A stretch of 64,000 nucleotides of DNA from Tectiglobus sp965247245 (GCA_965247245.1 CBDFGV010000003.1:1488001-1552000); one strand, 5' to 3'. Positions 16,517 through 26,598 are shown, counted from the first letter of the stretch. Numbers and translations are program-made. The notes: generated by a model from the letters alone, not told the origin.

Positions 16517-19186
16517 TTAGCCAGCTATGGCGGCCTCGATTGCCTTGATGGCATCGGCTGCTTTCGATCCATCCGGGCCACCCGCCTGCGCCATATCCGG
16601 GCGGCCACCACCACCCTTACCACCGAGCACAGCAGAACCAGCGCGAACCAGATCAACAGCACTGAAGCGGTCCGTCAGGTCAGATGTGACCCCTACGGCA
16701 ATGCCTGCTTTTCCATCCTCGGTCACGCCGACGATCGCCACGATGCCAGAGCCAACCTGCTCTTTGCCGTTATCAACGAGTCCACGCAAATCCTTCGGAT
16801 TGAGCCCTTCGACGGAACGCGCAAAGAGCTTGGTGCCCGAGATTTCACTGATAGCATTGTCGGCAGAGCCCGTTGAAGCGCCACCGCCCATTGCGAGCTG
16901 CCGCTTGGCCTCGCTTAATTGCCGCTCAAGCTGCTTGCGCTCTTCCGCCAGCGCCGAAACACGTTCGATCACATCTTCCGGTTTGGTGCGCAGCATGCCC
17001 GCTAACTCCCGCATACGCGCATCCTGTGCTGCCAGATATTGACGCGCACCATCCGCTGTCAGGGCCTCAATCCGCCGGACCCCGGCTGCCGATGCCGTCT
17101 CGGCAACCAGACGGATTACACCGATATCTCCGGTGCGGCCGACGTGCGTGCCACCACAAAGTTCAACTGACCAAGCCTTATTGGCCTTCGAACCTTGGTC
17201 ATCAATGCCCATCGAAACGACGCGGACTTCATCGCCATACTTTTCACCGAACAAAGCCATGGCACCCGTCTCGATAGCATCGTCATAGGCCATCAAACGG
17301 GTTTCGACAGGGGCGTTCTGCGCCACGATCGCATTCGCAATCTGCTCAACACGCGCCACCTCCGCATCGTCCATTGGTTTGGGATGCGAGAAGTCAAATC
17401 GCAACCGGTCCGGCGACACGAGCGAACCCTTCTGGGCAACGTGATCGCCCAGTACTTCACGTAGCGCCTCGTGTATCAGGTGTGTAGCGGAGTGATTGGA
17501 ACGCGTAGCGCTGCGCCGCTCGTGGTCCACTTCAAGCTCTACGGCATCTGCCAATTGAAAGGTACCAGCCGATACTTTGCCAGAGTGGACAAACAGATCA
17601 CCCAGTTTCTTCTGCGTATCAGTGACTTCGAACATGGCACCATCAGCGCCACGAATAATCCCTTGATCACCAACCTGACCACCACTCTCCCCATAGAACG
17701 GCGTTTGATTGACAACCAGCGAAGCTTCATCACCCTTTTTGAGTTTCTTCACTTCCTTGCCGGCCTTCACCAGCGCGCGGATTTCACCCTCCGCCGCCTC
17801 GGTGTCATAGCCAAGGAACTCGGTGGCACCTTCGCGCTCCCGAACATCAAACCAAATGGTCTCAGTCGCACTATCGCCTGATCCCTTCCATGCGGCACGC
17901 GCATCAGCCTTCTGCTTTTCCATGGCCGCATTAAAGGCATCGGTATCGACTGTGATGTCGCGCGCTCTCAGAGCATCCTGCGTTAGATCGAGCGGGAAGC
18001 CGTAGGTATCATAGAGCCGGAAGGCCACGTCGCCGGAAAACACATCTCCACTCTTCAATGCGCCACTCTCGTCGTTCAATAGCCCAAGTCCACGATCCAA
18101 CGTCTTACGGAACCGTGTCTCTTCCAATTTGAGCGTCTCGGTGATCAGCGACTGCGCACGGACGAGCTCAGGATAAGCTTCTCCCATTTGGCGCACCAAG
18201 GCGCTGACGAGGCGGTGCATGAGCGGTTCTTGTGCACCAAGCAAGCGTGCGTGCCGCATCGCCCGACGCATTATACGGCGCAGGACGTAACCGCGCCCTT
18301 CGTTAGAGGGCAAAACGCCATCCGCGATCAGGAAACTACTGGCCCGCAAATGATCTGCGATCACCTTATGGCTCGGTGCTTGATCGCCCACAGCTTCGAC
18401 GCCGGTCGCTTCAACCGAAGCCGCAATCAGCGCCTTGAAGAGATCCGTCTCATAGTTGTCGTTCGTGCCTTGAAGAAGCGCAGCAATACGCTCAAGGCCC
18501 ATACCGGTATCGATTGACGGCTTTGGCAAATCCACGCGTTGATCCGGCGTGACCTGCTCATATTGCATGAAGACCAGGTTCCAGATCTCAATGAAGCGGT
18601 CGCCATCTTCCTCCGGCGAACCCGGAGGGCCGCCCCAGATGTGATCACCATGGTCGTAGAAGATCTCAGAGCACGGGCCACATGGTCCGGTATCACCCAT
18701 AGCCCAGAAGTTGTCCGATGTTGGAATGCGGATGATCTTCTCGTCCGCAAAGCCGGTGAGCTTCTTCCATATATCGAAGGCTTGGTCATCCTCGGAATAG
18801 ACTGTGACCAGAAGCTTATCCGGATTGAGGCCAAAATCCTTGGTCACCAAATTCCAAGCGAGTTCGATGGCCTCGTCCTTGAAGTAGTCGCCAAAGGAAA
18901 AATTGCCCAACATCTCAAAGAATGTGTGGTGGCGCGCCGTGTATCCGACGTTGTCGAGATCGTTGTGCTTGCCACCCGCACGCACGCACTTTTGCGATGT
19001 GACGGCTCTATTGTAGGGGCGCTGCTCCTGGCCGGTGAATACGTTCTTGAACTGCACCATGCCGGCGTTCGTGAACATCAGGGTTGGGTCATTGCGCGGC
19101 ACCAGAGGCGAGGACGCCACTGGCTCGTGCCCGTGCTTGGCAAAATAGTCCAAGAAGGCACTGCGGATCTCGTTGACACCGGTCAT
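16517..19186 (-). CDS. alaS: alanyl-tRNA synthetase
   Basis: Charges tRNA-Ala with alanine and edits mischarged Ser/Gly. ATG 19186 gives 889 residues (E. coli has 876), starting MTGVNEIRSAFLDYF; 18 further codons upstream are open but unlike the family. Class II core: PLVPRNDPTLMFTNAGM and HHTFFEMLGNFSFGDYF. The editing domain shows HSATHLIHEAL and CGGTHVGRTGDIG with its zinc-binding Cys/His, and the C-terminal glycine-rich C-Ala domain ends GGKGGGGRPDMAQAGG. Complete and ordinary. Divergent from the ThDP enzyme gene. Confidence 0.98.
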   Translation of the reverse strand: MTGVNEIRSAFLDYFAKHGHEPVASSPLVPRNDPTLMFTNAGMVQFKNVFTGQEQRPYNRAVTSQKCVRAGGKHNDLDNVGYTARHHTFFEMLGNFSFGDYFKDEAIELAWNLVTKDFGLNPDKLLVTVYSEDDQAFDIWKKLTGFADEKIIRIPTSDNFWAMGDTGPCGPCSEIFYDHGDHIWGGPPGSPEEDGDRFIEIWNLVFMQYEQVTPDQRVDLPKPSIDTGMGLERIAALLQGTNDNYETDLFKALIAASVEATGVEAVGDQAPSHKVIADHLRASSFLIADGVLPSNEGRGYVLRRIMRRAMRHARLLGAQEPLMHRLVSALVRQMGEAYPELVRAQSLITETLKLEETRFRKTLDRGLGLLNDESGALKSGDVFSGDVAFRLYDTYGFPLDLTQDALRARDITVDTDAFNAAMEKQKADARAAWKGSGDSATETIWFDVREREGATEFLGYDTEAAEGEIRALVKAGKEVKKLKKGDEASLVVNQTPFYGESGGQVGDQGIIRGADGAMFEVTDTQKKLGDLFVHSGKVSAGTFQLADAVELEVDHERRSATRSNHSATHLIHEALREVLGDHVAQKGSLVSPDRLRFDFSHPKPMDDAEVARVEQIANAIVAQNAPVETRLMAYDDAIETGAMALFGEKYGDEVRVVSMGIDDQGSKANKAWSVELCGGTHVGRTGDIGVIRLVAETASAAGVRRIEALTADGARQYLAAQDARMRELAGMLRTKPEDVIERVSALAEERKQLERQLSEAKRQLAMGGGASTGSADNAISEISGTKLFARSVEGLNPKDLRGLVDNGKEQVGSGIVAIVGVTEDGKAGIAVGVTSDLTDRFSAVDLVRAGSAVLGGKGGGGRPDMAQAGGPDGSKAADAIKAIEAAIAG

Positions 19187-19449
19187 GTTCGTCTCGTCAC
19201 TACGTTGTTGGCTCACGCACCTCGCTGCCGCCCAATCCAAGATCGCACGGTTCGCCAGGATTCCGCGATGTTCCTGCTCTTTTTCAACGCCTTATTTAGC
19301 CGCGCCGCTGCTGCCTGTCCACAAAGCGCGAGAACCTGCCAACCCGCCATCAAAGGGAGGCTAATCGCATCAGTTGGATCGACAGCACACACAAGGCTCT
19401 GATAGATGTCAGTTAACTCAATCCAATACCAAAACAATGGGGATGAACC

Positions 19450-21111
19450 ATGCGCCACGGCGGCAAAATTCTCGCTGATCAGCTCGCCATTCAAGGGGTC
19501 ACAACGGCTTTCACAGTTCCAGGGGAGAGCTTCCTGGCTGCATTAGACGGTCTCTACGACGCGCATGGCGTACAAACGGTGATCTGTCGCCAAGAAGGCG
19601 GTGCTGCCATCATGGCCGAAGCCTGGGGCAAAGCGACCGGAACGCCGGGAATTTGCTTTGTCACACGAGGTCCCGGCGCTGCCAACGCCATGAGCGGCCT
19701 TCACATCGCCCAACAGGATTCGACACCCATGATCATGTTCCTGGGCCTGCCAGCGTCCGATACGGAGGACCGCGAAGCGTTTCAGGAGATCGCCACCACC
19801 CAGCTGTTCTCCTCGTTCGTGAAGTGGGTTGGCGTAATCCGCGAGACCGCGCGCATTCCGGAGTATGTCAGTCGTGCCTTCCATGTGGCCCAATCAGGCC
19901 GTCCCGGCCCGGTCGTGATCGGTCTACCAGAGGATATGCTGGCAGCGTCAGCAGATACACCCGATGTCGCGGCCGCAGTAATCCCAGCCCCGCAACCGGC
20001 AACAAGTGACCTTGACGGACTTCAGGAGATACTCGCCGCAGCCGAGAAGCCACTCATGATCGTTGGAGGACCAGGCTGGAGCGGCGAAACCCGCGATAAG
20101 ATCCAGACCTTCGCAAAGCGATTTGGTCTACCTGTTGCAGCATCATTCCGCTGTCAGGACTACATCGACAACAGGCATGAGAACTACGTTGGCCATGCCG
20201 GCGTCGGGATGGACCCAGCCCTCGCCAAGACCATTGCCGACGCCGACACGCTTCTTGTCGTCGGCTCGCGCCTCGGTGAGATGACCACAGATGGTTACAA
20301 CCTCATCAACATTCCGACGCCCAAACAGAAGCTGATTCATGTCCATCCCAGCAGTGATGAACTGGGCACCGTGTATCGTGCAGACTTGCCGATCAACGCG
20401 TCAGCTGCAGCCTTCGCAAGTGCCCTGGAAACATTGCAATCACCCTCTGAAGATAATTGGGGCGGCTGGCGTGACACCGCACGCTCGGCGTATCAGGCCT
20501 CAACAAAACCGCTAGAAGTTCCCGGAGCCGCTCAATACCCCGAGATCATCAAACAGGTTGCAGATGCCGTCTCGGATGACGCGATCATTTGCAATGGTGC
20601 CGGCAACTACGCAGCATTCTTGCACAGATACTTCACATATCGTGACTACCGCACACAGCTGGCACCAACATCCGGGTCGATGGGGTATGGTGTTCCAGCC
20701 GCCGTCGCGGCAAAACTTGCCAACCCGTCCAAGACTGTCGTGGCATTCGCCGGAGACGGTTGTTTTATGATGACATCTCAGGAGCTGGCGACTGCAATGC
20801 AGTACGACGCGGCGGTTATCATGATTGTCATCAACAACGGCATGTACGGAACCATCCGCATGCACCAGGAACGGAACTACCCCGGTCGGGTCGTTGGTAC
20901 TGAGTTGCATAACCCAGACTTCGCCGCCTTTGCGCGCAGCTTTGGTGCCCATGGCGAGACGGTGACAACCACTTCTGAGTTCATGCCCGCATTTGAGCGG
21001 TCCTTGGCATCAGGGACATCAGCTGTGATCGAAATCAAAGTTGACCCTGAAGCATTAACACCTCGTCAAACATTGTCCCAAATTCGCGAAGCTTCATTAA
21101 GCAATCAGTGA
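19450..21111 (+). CDS. thiamine diphosphate-dependent enzyme of the acetolactate synthase-like family
   Basis: A 553-residue protein with three ThDP-family domains: PYR domain with the cofactor-activating Glu in FTVPGESFLAALDG (E26), a central domain (about 190-330, with PLMIVGGPGWSGE), and the PP domain with the ThDP/Mg motif AGDGCFMMTSQELATAM (434-450) ending in INNGMYG. It resembles acetolactate synthase large subunits, but no small regulatory subunit or branched-chain genes are nearby, so it may act on another 2-keto acid (glyoxylate, benzoylformate or sulfopyruvate-type). GGGGA lies eight bases upstream of the ATG. Confidence 0.88.
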   Translation: MRHGGKILADQLAIQGVTTAFTVPGESFLAALDGLYDAHGVQTVICRQEGGAAIMAEAWGKATGTPGICFVTRGPGAANAMSGLHIAQQDSTPMIMFLGLPASDTEDREAFQEIATTQLFSSFVKWVGVIRETARIPEYVSRAFHVAQSGRPGPVVIGLPEDMLAASADTPDVAAAVIPAPQPATSDLDGLQEILAAAEKPLMIVGGPGWSGETRDKIQTFAKRFGLPVAASFRCQDYIDNRHENYVGHAGVGMDPALAKTIADADTLLVVGSRLGEMTTDGYNLINIPTPKQKLIHVHPSSDELGTVYRADLPINASAAAFASALETLQSPSEDNWGGWRDTARSAYQASTKPLEVPGAAQYPEIIKQVADAVSDDAIICNGAGNYAAFLHRYFTYRDYRTQLAPTSGSMGYGVPAAVAAKLANPSKTVVAFAGDGCFMMTSQELATAMQYDAAVIMIVINNGMYGTIRMHQERNYPGRVVGTELHNPDFAAFARSFGAHGETVTTTSEFMPAFERSLASGTSAVIEIKVDPEALTPRQTLSQIREASLSNQ

Positions 21112-21118
21112 GTATTAG

Positions 21119-21147
21119 CGAAGTCTTAAACACCCTTAAGGACTTCG
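21119..21147. repeat. imperfect inverted repeat after the ThDP enzyme gene
   Basis: CGAAGTC (21119-21125) pairs with GACTTCG (21141-21147); TTAA on both inner sides extends the stem across one bulged base, giving eleven pairs and a six-base loop. No T tract follows. It starts eight bases after the stop codon and may be an mRNA end structure or a protein-binding site. Confidence 0.4.
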
Positions 21148-21269
21148 TAAACAAGGGGTAAAATTAACAATTTGCTCATTAAACCTGTTGGGCGGACCAA
21201 CTAGACTAACAAGTTCTTATCGGTTACTTTCTGGTCATCAGATGAGGTTGAGACGGACTTGGACTGACA

Positions 21270-21473
21270 ATGGACTTGGAGGCAACAAAGTTTTTCAAAG
21301 GCCCTCGCGGATCTCTCCTTCGCGTCATTGCTTTGATTTGCTTCGCAGTTGCCTCGGTACTTTTGGTCAGTTCATTGCAAAGCCGACACGCAGCTTCCGG
21401 TTACTCGGATCAGCGTACTGCAATCTCTTCTGGAGACAATTTCATGCCACGATCCCACGCCGTGGCACTATGA
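21270..21473 (+). CDS. small membrane protein (67 aa)
   Basis: Starting at ATG 21270, the product has a basic N-terminus (TKFFKGPRGSLLR), one transmembrane helix at residues 18-36 (VIALICFAVASVLLVSSL), and a short polar tail. The ribosome-binding site is weak. Support comes from the strong terminator 39 bases after the stop and from the clear inside-positive topology. I do not recognise it. A small RNA occupying the same interval is an alternative. Confidence 0.5.
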   Translation: MDLEATKFFKGPRGSLLRVIALICFAVASVLLVSSLQSRHAASGYSDQRTAISSGDNFMPRSHAVAL

Positions 21474-21511
21474 TCTGACGACTCTTTTGCCTGTGAACGA
21501 CTCTCGACTTT

Positions 21512-21546
21512 AACCCTCCCCGGATCCCGGTGGAGGGTTTTTTCTT
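21512..21546 (+). terminator. rho-independent terminator
   Basis: AACCCTCC (21512-21519) pairs with GGAGGGTT (21532-21539), enclosing CCGGATCCCGG which can fold further, followed by a run of T broken by a single C. It ends the small membrane protein transcript on the plus strand; the minus strand lacks a T tract. Confidence 0.88.
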
Positions 21547-21580
21547 TGCTTGGTGTCACTAAGCTGTCGCGCGAGAGGGC

Positions 21581-22513
21581 TCAGACCGAAACGCCGATCT
21601 CAATCTTGAATTTGTGCTCAGCCTCAAGATGCGCGACGGCCTTGGCTGCCTCTGCCTGCCCCATAGACTCAAACGGTGGGCGCATCTCAAGCCATTGCTT
21701 GTCTTCACGATAGTGAGCAACGATGCCCTTGAGCATAGGAACCATGGGATAGGACTGTATTGTCTTTCGCAACGCCGAGACATCTGCCTGCAGCTTATCA
21801 GCCTGCTCACCCTTCCAATCTTCGTAGACCCGGCGCATCAGCTTGCCACCCACATTTGCAGTGGCCGAAATCACGCCGGCGGACCCGTTTCTGAGACCAT
21901 CCAGCAAATAGAGCTCGGATCCTGGAAATAGTTCAAAATCCGGAAACTCATCAAGAATGGCCTTCATGTTCGACCAGTCACCTGACGAATCCTTCAATCC
22001 GACAACCGTCTCCGGGAACTCATCCCGCAACCGACCGATCAGAGATAACGGAAAGCCTACCTGAGCGACGGGCGGAATGTGATAGAGATAAACTCTCAAT
22101 CGATCGTCAGCTACTTCATCGAACACGTCCGAGAAGTAACGGAACAAACCTTCTTCCGAGGGCTGCTTGTAATAGAATGGTGGCAGCATCAGCACTCCAC
22201 CGCAGCCGATATCCATCGCATGTTGCGTAAGGATGACCGTGTCCATCAGCGAGCACGTTCCGGTGCCCGGCATCAGGTTAAGCGGCTCAACACCGGATTC
22301 TATCAGGTCTTCCAGCAACTCCATGCGCTCATCGAGGCCCAGCGAGTTAGCCTCACTGGTTGTTCCAAACGGCGCGAGCGCATGACAACCGCCCTCCTCG
22401 GACAGCAACCATTCTGCGTGCTCGATAAAGCGATCAGGATCGGGCGAACCATCCTCCGCGAACGGCGTCAGCACCGGTGCAATCACACCGGAAAAGTTTC
22501 TGTTATCAGTCAT
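21581..22513 (-). CDS. dihydrodipicolinate synthase / N-acetylneuraminate lyase family aldolase
   Basis: A 310-residue TIM-barrel class I aldolase. Conserved are FGTTSEANSL (49-58), the catalytic tyrosine in VYLYHIPP (Y144) and the Schiff-base lysine in VGLKDSSGD (K174). HIPP replaces the N-x-P usual after the Tyr, so it is probably not lysine-pathway DapA but one of the many pyruvate-dependent lyases or keto-deoxy-sugar aldolases. GGAGT lies five bases before the ATG. It follows the GST gene by 48 bases on the same strand, so they probably form an operon. Confidence 0.85.
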   Translation of the reverse strand: MTDNRNFSGVIAPVLTPFAEDGSPDPDRFIEHAEWLLSEEGGCHALAPFGTTSEANSLGLDERMELLEDLIESGVEPLNLMPGTGTCSLMDTVILTQHAMDIGCGGVLMLPPFYYKQPSEEGLFRYFSDVFDEVADDRLRVYLYHIPPVAQVGFPLSLIGRLRDEFPETVVGLKDSSGDWSNMKAILDEFPDFELFPGSELYLLDGLRNGSAGVISATANVGGKLMRRVYEDWKGEQADKLQADVSALRKTIQSYPMVPMLKGIVAHYREDKQWLEMRPPFESMGQAEAAKAVAHLEAEHKFKIEIGVSV

Positions 22514-22561
22514 AGTAACTCCATTCGCCGGTCGTCGTGCAAGGCCAGAAAGTGAGCCCGA

Positions 22562-23191
22562 TTACGGCATTGGAATGCCAGGTTGCTCAATCGGAACGTT
22601 GTATCCCTTCTGCACGGCGGGTCGCGCCGCAATGGCCTTATACCAGCGTGAAACGTTTTCGAAACCAGCAAGATCGATGCCTTGCCATTCAAATCGGGAA
22701 ATCCATGGCCAAATCGCCATGTCCGCAATCGAGTAATCGCCAGCGACGTATTCGACCTCGGACAGGCGCTTGTCGAGCACACCGTACAGCCGTCGGCCTT
22801 CTTTGGAGTACCGCTCCTCGGCGTAGGGCGCTTTGCCTTGATTGAATTTGACGAAGTGATGGACCTGGCCAAGCATTGGCCCTGGCCCGCCCATTTGCCA
22901 CATCAGCCATTCCACGACACGCCAATGCGCTTCACCGTCCTTCGGGCAGAATTGGCCAGTCTTATCAGCGAGATACATCAGAATGGCACCGGACTCGAAC
23001 AGCGAGATTCCCGTATCACGGTCCACGATCGCCGGAATTCTGTTGTTCGGGCTAATTTTCAGGAAAGCTGGGTCAAACTGCTGATCTTTCGTGATGTCAA
23101 CGGCATGTGTCTCATACGCAAGGCCGGTCTCCTCCAGCATAATCGACACTTTTCTCCCGTTCGGTGTCGACCAGGTATAAAAATCGATCAT
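22562..23191 (-). CDS. glutathione S-transferase, Nu class / YfcG-like disulfide-bond oxidoreductase
   Basis: A 209-residue cytoplasmic protein. The N-terminus MIDFYTWSTPNGRKVSIMLEE has the T-P-N motif (N11) diagnostic of YfcG/YghU enzymes, which reduce disulfides with two glutathiones rather than conjugate. SPNNRIPAIVD and LFESGAILMYLAD form the rest of the thioredoxin fold, and the helical domain shows the MWQMGGPGPMLGQ stretch typical of the class. First gene of a probable operon with the DapA-family gene. Confidence 0.9.
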   Translation of the reverse strand: MIDFYTWSTPNGRKVSIMLEETGLAYETHAVDITKDQQFDPAFLKISPNNRIPAIVDRDTGISLFESGAILMYLADKTGQFCPKDGEAHWRVVEWLMWQMGGPGPMLGQVHHFVKFNQGKAPYAEERYSKEGRRLYGVLDKRLSEVEYVAGDYSIADMAIWPWISRFEWQGIDLAGFENVSRWYKAIAARPAVQKGYNVPIEQPGIPMP

Positions 23192-23489
23192 CGCAGATGT
23201 CCTTCAATCCAGCCTGTTCAAATCTGTCGAACCCGGACAGTAATCGAAATACTACCCGTGCTGCAATGCCCGTCGGCCATGCAATTCACCTTCCTCGCGG
23301 CGAAGGGTTCGCGGGCCAACCAACCGGCTCAGCAAGAGTGCTCGCACAGAGCACGACCAAGAAATGCGAAGGAAAAGCGGTCGGCACCCGACCAGTAAGG
23401 ACTGTGCTTCAACCAACAATGCTTCAATTCGCGCGCTCGCCGAATGCCCGCAAGCACGCTAATCGGCTCGTAACGAAAGGTGGCGATCC

Positions 23490-24152
23490 ATGACTTTAGC
23501 GAAGCAAGACGTTGAACAAGCAGTTTTGAGTTGCTTCAAGTCCGCCGAGGCTGTCGATCAGCCCTACAAACACTGGTTTTTGCACGATTGCCTCCCAGGA
23601 GACGCACTGCAAGCGATTTGTGAGCTGCCGTTTCCAGCCCCGGATCTCGAGGGCAAATCCGGCAAGCGGGAAGTTCACAACGCGACGCGGCGGTATTTCG
23701 ATCTTGAGAACCGAGAAAAGCATCCGGTCGTCGATTCCGTGTCGGAAGCTTTTCAAAGCAAAACCATAACGCAGGCAGTAGAAAACACGTTCGGAACTGA
23801 ACTGACCGGCTCCTACTTGCGCATCGAGTATGCACAAGACACTGACGGTTTCTGGCTGGAGCCGCACACTGATCTTGGGGTCAAGCTGTTCACTTGCTTG
23901 CTCTATCTGTCCGACATACCCAGCCACAAAGACCTCGGCACAGACATCTACGCCGACGACAAATCGCATGTCGGGCGTTCACCCTTCGCGCCAAACGCGG
24001 CCATGGTCTTCGTACCTTCAGACGTCACCTATCACGGCTTTGAACCGCGCACGATTGAGGGCGTCCGGAAGTCCTTGATTATCAATTACGTCACCGACGA
24101 GTGGCGCGCCCGCGAGCAATTGGCCTTCCCAGAGAACCCGATCCAGCAGTAG
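23490..24152 (+). CDS. 2-oxoglutarate/Fe(II)-dependent oxygenase-like protein
   Basis: A 220-residue protein with a double-stranded beta-helix pattern. The iron triad is visible as FWLEPHTD (H126, D128) and VTYHGFEPR (H182), with R193 in GVRKSLIINYV placed to hold 2-oxoglutarate. Between them are LFTCLLYLSD and LGTDIYADD, found in prolyl-hydroxylase-like oxygenases associated with sugar or polysaccharide loci. Substrate unknown. AGGTGG lies eight bases before the ATG. Convergent with the AceE-like gene, with 298 featureless bases upstream. Confidence 0.75.
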   Translation: MTLAKQDVEQAVLSCFKSAEAVDQPYKHWFLHDCLPGDALQAICELPFPAPDLEGKSGKREVHNATRRYFDLENREKHPVVDSVSEAFQSKTITQAVENTFGTELTGSYLRIEYAQDTDGFWLEPHTDLGVKLFTCLLYLSDIPSHKDLGTDIYADDKSHVGRSPFAPNAAMVFVPSDVTYHGFEPRTIEGVRKSLIINYVTDEWRAREQLAFPENPIQQ

Positions 24153-24186
24153 GTCGGCATCAACGCCGATCAAGGCGCGGCGGTGG

Positions 24187-26598
24187 CTAGACCCGATGGC
24201 GGACCGGCCGTCCGGTTACACGTTCGGCTGCGCGCAGGATCGTGTTCACGTCGAGCCCATAGTATTTGTAGAGTTCGTCGATCGAACCGGATTGACCAAA
24301 CTGCTCAACTCCCAGCGCATGCACACGGTGCCCCTGCACACTTCCGAGCCACGACAAGCTCTCCGGAAAGGCATCACACACCGTAATGATCCTGGCATCG
24401 CGCGGCAGTTCGGACAGCAGCACTTCGGCATGGCAAACGGCGTCCACCTCGCCCATCCTTCGTGCTCGCTGCACACCATGCCAACCGGCTGACAGTCGAT
24501 CAGTCGATGTCACCGCGAGAACACCAACACCGCGACCATCTTCACTGAGCAGACCGGCAGCTTCGATCGCCTCAGGGGCAACCGCACCCATAAAGGCTAT
24601 TGCAATGTTGCAGGACGGGTCGGGCCGCCGCAACCAATACCCCCCGTCGATAATCTCCTGTCGCAAGGTCGTCGTCATCGGACGCTGTAGTTGCTCCAGC
24701 GGGCGTGTTGAGAGGCGCAGATAGACGGAACCACCTTCGCCATCGCGAGACCAGCGTCGCCCTTCTTCCGCCTCGCCATCCCGCTGGATGTAGTCGAAGG
24801 CCCACGACATAATCGCCGCCAGCTCATCCACATAGGCGGGTTCGAACGATGCCAGGCCAGCTTGCGACATACCGATAAGCGGGCTTGCGAGTGACTGGTG
24901 CGCGCCGCCTTCCGGGGCCAACGTAATCCCGGACGGTGTTGCCACCAGAATGAACCGCGCATCCTGGTAACATGCGTAGTTCAAGGCATCGAGACCGCGA
25001 GAGATAAAGGGATCATAGAGCGTGCCAATTGGAATGAGCCGCTCGCCAAAAAGCGTGTGAGACAACCCTGCCGCGCCGAGCGTCAGGAACAGGTTCATTT
25101 CCGCAATGCCAAGCTCGAGATGCTGGCCTTGCGGGCTCATCTCCCATTTTTGCGGCGACATCAGCCCCCGCTCTTTGAACACATCCTCCTGCGTCTGCAT
25201 GGAGAACAACCCGCGCCGATTGACCCAAGCACCCAGGTTGGTCGACACCGTCACGTCCGGCGAGGTCGTCATGATGCGATCAGCAAGCGGGCTGTCGCTC
25301 CGCGCGATCGTGTCGAGCACGCGGCCAAAGCCAGTCTGCGTTGACATTTCGCCTTTGGTATCGATCTCGACAGCATCGGGCGTTGGAATCTTATCGCCCT
25401 TGAAGCGACGCGTACCCTTCGAGTTGAAGTTTACATTGTCAAGGAAGGCACGCACCCGCTCCTCGGGCAACCCAAGACCAGACAGTGGTTCCCATTCTTC
25501 ACCCTGATTGATGCCCTGATCTGCGCGAAAGGTCTGCATCTGGGCCTTGGTCATCAGGCCGGCATGATTGTCCTTATGTCCCGCGAACGGTAGGCCAAAC
25601 CCTTTGATGGTGTATGCGATGAAGCAGACCGGCTTATCGTCTGGCACAGACTCGAAGTGTTCGAGTATGGCCTCCAGATCATGTCCGCCAAGATTAGTCA
25701 TCACCTTGGCCAGCTCATCGTCCGAATAACTGGCAATCAGCTCCAGCGTATCTCCCTTATACTTGAGGTCTTCCTCAAGCTGCGCGCGCCACGCAGCACC
25801 GCCTTGAAAAACGAGGGCCGAGTAAAGCTGGTTCGGGCAGTCATTGATCCAACGGCGAAGATGTTCACCTCCCGGCTGTGCAAACGCTCGCTGTTGCAGC
25901 TTGCCGTACTTGATCAGGATGACCTCCCAACCAAGGTTTTCAAAGAGACCGGCTACTTTCATGAAGAGCTGATCTGACACCACTGAATCGAGACTCTGGC
26001 GGTTGTAATCAACCACCCACCAGGTGTTGGTCAGACCATGCTTCCAGTACTCGAGCAACGCCTCATGAATGTTGCCCTCGTCGATTTCGGCATCGCCCAT
26101 CAGAGAGATCATACGACCCTTGGGCCAGCTTTCAGACCAGCCCTTTGCGTGCACGTAGTCCTGGATCAGGCTCGCGAAGCCGGTCAGCGCCACACCCAAA
26201 CCAACAGAACCGGTGGAGAAATCAACGTCATCACTGTCTTTCGTGCGAGAAGGATAGCTTTGCGCCCCTCCCAAACCGCGAAAGTTCTGCAACTTGTCCA
26301 CGCTCTGATTGCCCAACAGGTACTGGATCGCATGAAAGACCGGACTCGCATGCGGCTTGACGGCAACGCGGTCTTCCGGGCGTAGGATGTGGAAGTATAA
26401 CGCCGTCATCAGCGTTGCCATCGATGCCGATGATGCCTGGTGCCCGCCCACCTTAAGGCCGTCACCACGATCAACTTCGTGATTGGCGTGATGGATCAGG
26501 TAGGACGACAGCCACAGCACCTTGCGCTCGAGTTCACGCAGTATTTCCAACGTCGATGCGTCGTAGGATTTCGCTGGCAAAGGCGTATCCATGGTCAT
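24187..26598 (-). CDS. transketolase / homodimeric 2-oxo acid dehydrogenase E1-like protein (AceE-related)
   Basis: An 803-residue ThDP enzyme resembling AceE, the homodimeric pyruvate dehydrogenase E1, though shorter than its roughly 890 residues. Marks include KVGGHQASSASMATLMTAL (49-67), KPHASPVFHAIQYL, SYPSRTKDSDDVDFSTGSVG, and the ThDP motif MGDAEIDEGN (167-176) ending in DYNRQSLD; the C-terminal half has the transketolase pyrimidine and C domains. No lipoyl domain or E2/E3 genes are nearby. Its ATG overlaps the ilvA stop by four bases (translational coupling), suggesting that 2-oxobutyrate from threonine could be a substrate. Confidence 0.85.
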   Translation of the reverse strand: MTMDTPLPAKSYDASTLEILRELERKVLWLSSYLIHHANHEVDRGDGLKVGGHQASSASMATLMTALYFHILRPEDRVAVKPHASPVFHAIQYLLGNQSVDKLQNFRGLGGAQSYPSRTKDSDDVDFSTGSVGLGVALTGFASLIQDYVHAKGWSESWPKGRMISLMGDAEIDEGNIHEALLEYWKHGLTNTWWVVDYNRQSLDSVVSDQLFMKVAGLFENLGWEVILIKYGKLQQRAFAQPGGEHLRRWINDCPNQLYSALVFQGGAAWRAQLEEDLKYKGDTLELIASYSDDELAKVMTNLGGHDLEAILEHFESVPDDKPVCFIAYTIKGFGLPFAGHKDNHAGLMTKAQMQTFRADQGINQGEEWEPLSGLGLPEERVRAFLDNVNFNSKGTRRFKGDKIPTPDAVEIDTKGEMSTQTGFGRVLDTIARSDSPLADRIMTTSPDVTVSTNLGAWVNRRGLFSMQTQEDVFKERGLMSPQKWEMSPQGQHLELGIAEMNLFLTLGAAGLSHTLFGERLIPIGTLYDPFISRGLDALNYACYQDARFILVATPSGITLAPEGGAHQSLASPLIGMSQAGLASFEPAYVDELAAIMSWAFDYIQRDGEAEEGRRWSRDGEGGSVYLRLSTRPLEQLQRPMTTTLRQEIIDGGYWLRRPDPSCNIAIAFMGAVAPEAIEAAGLLSEDGRGVGVLAVTSTDRLSAGWHGVQRARRMGEVDAVCHAEVLLSELPRDARIITVCDAFPESLSWLGSVQGHRVHALGVEQFGQSGSIDELYKYYGLDVNTILRAAERVTGRPVRHRV

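Noticed and set aside
18539..19402. 287-residue open frame antisense to alaS
   Set aside because: It lies wholly opposite a complete alaS and its start region, has no domain I recognise, and its composition follows the alaS codon pattern.
23164..23493. 109-residue plus frame in the gap before the 2OG oxygenase gene
   Set aside because: Low-quality composition, no ribosome-binding site, overlaps the GST start and the oxygenase start.
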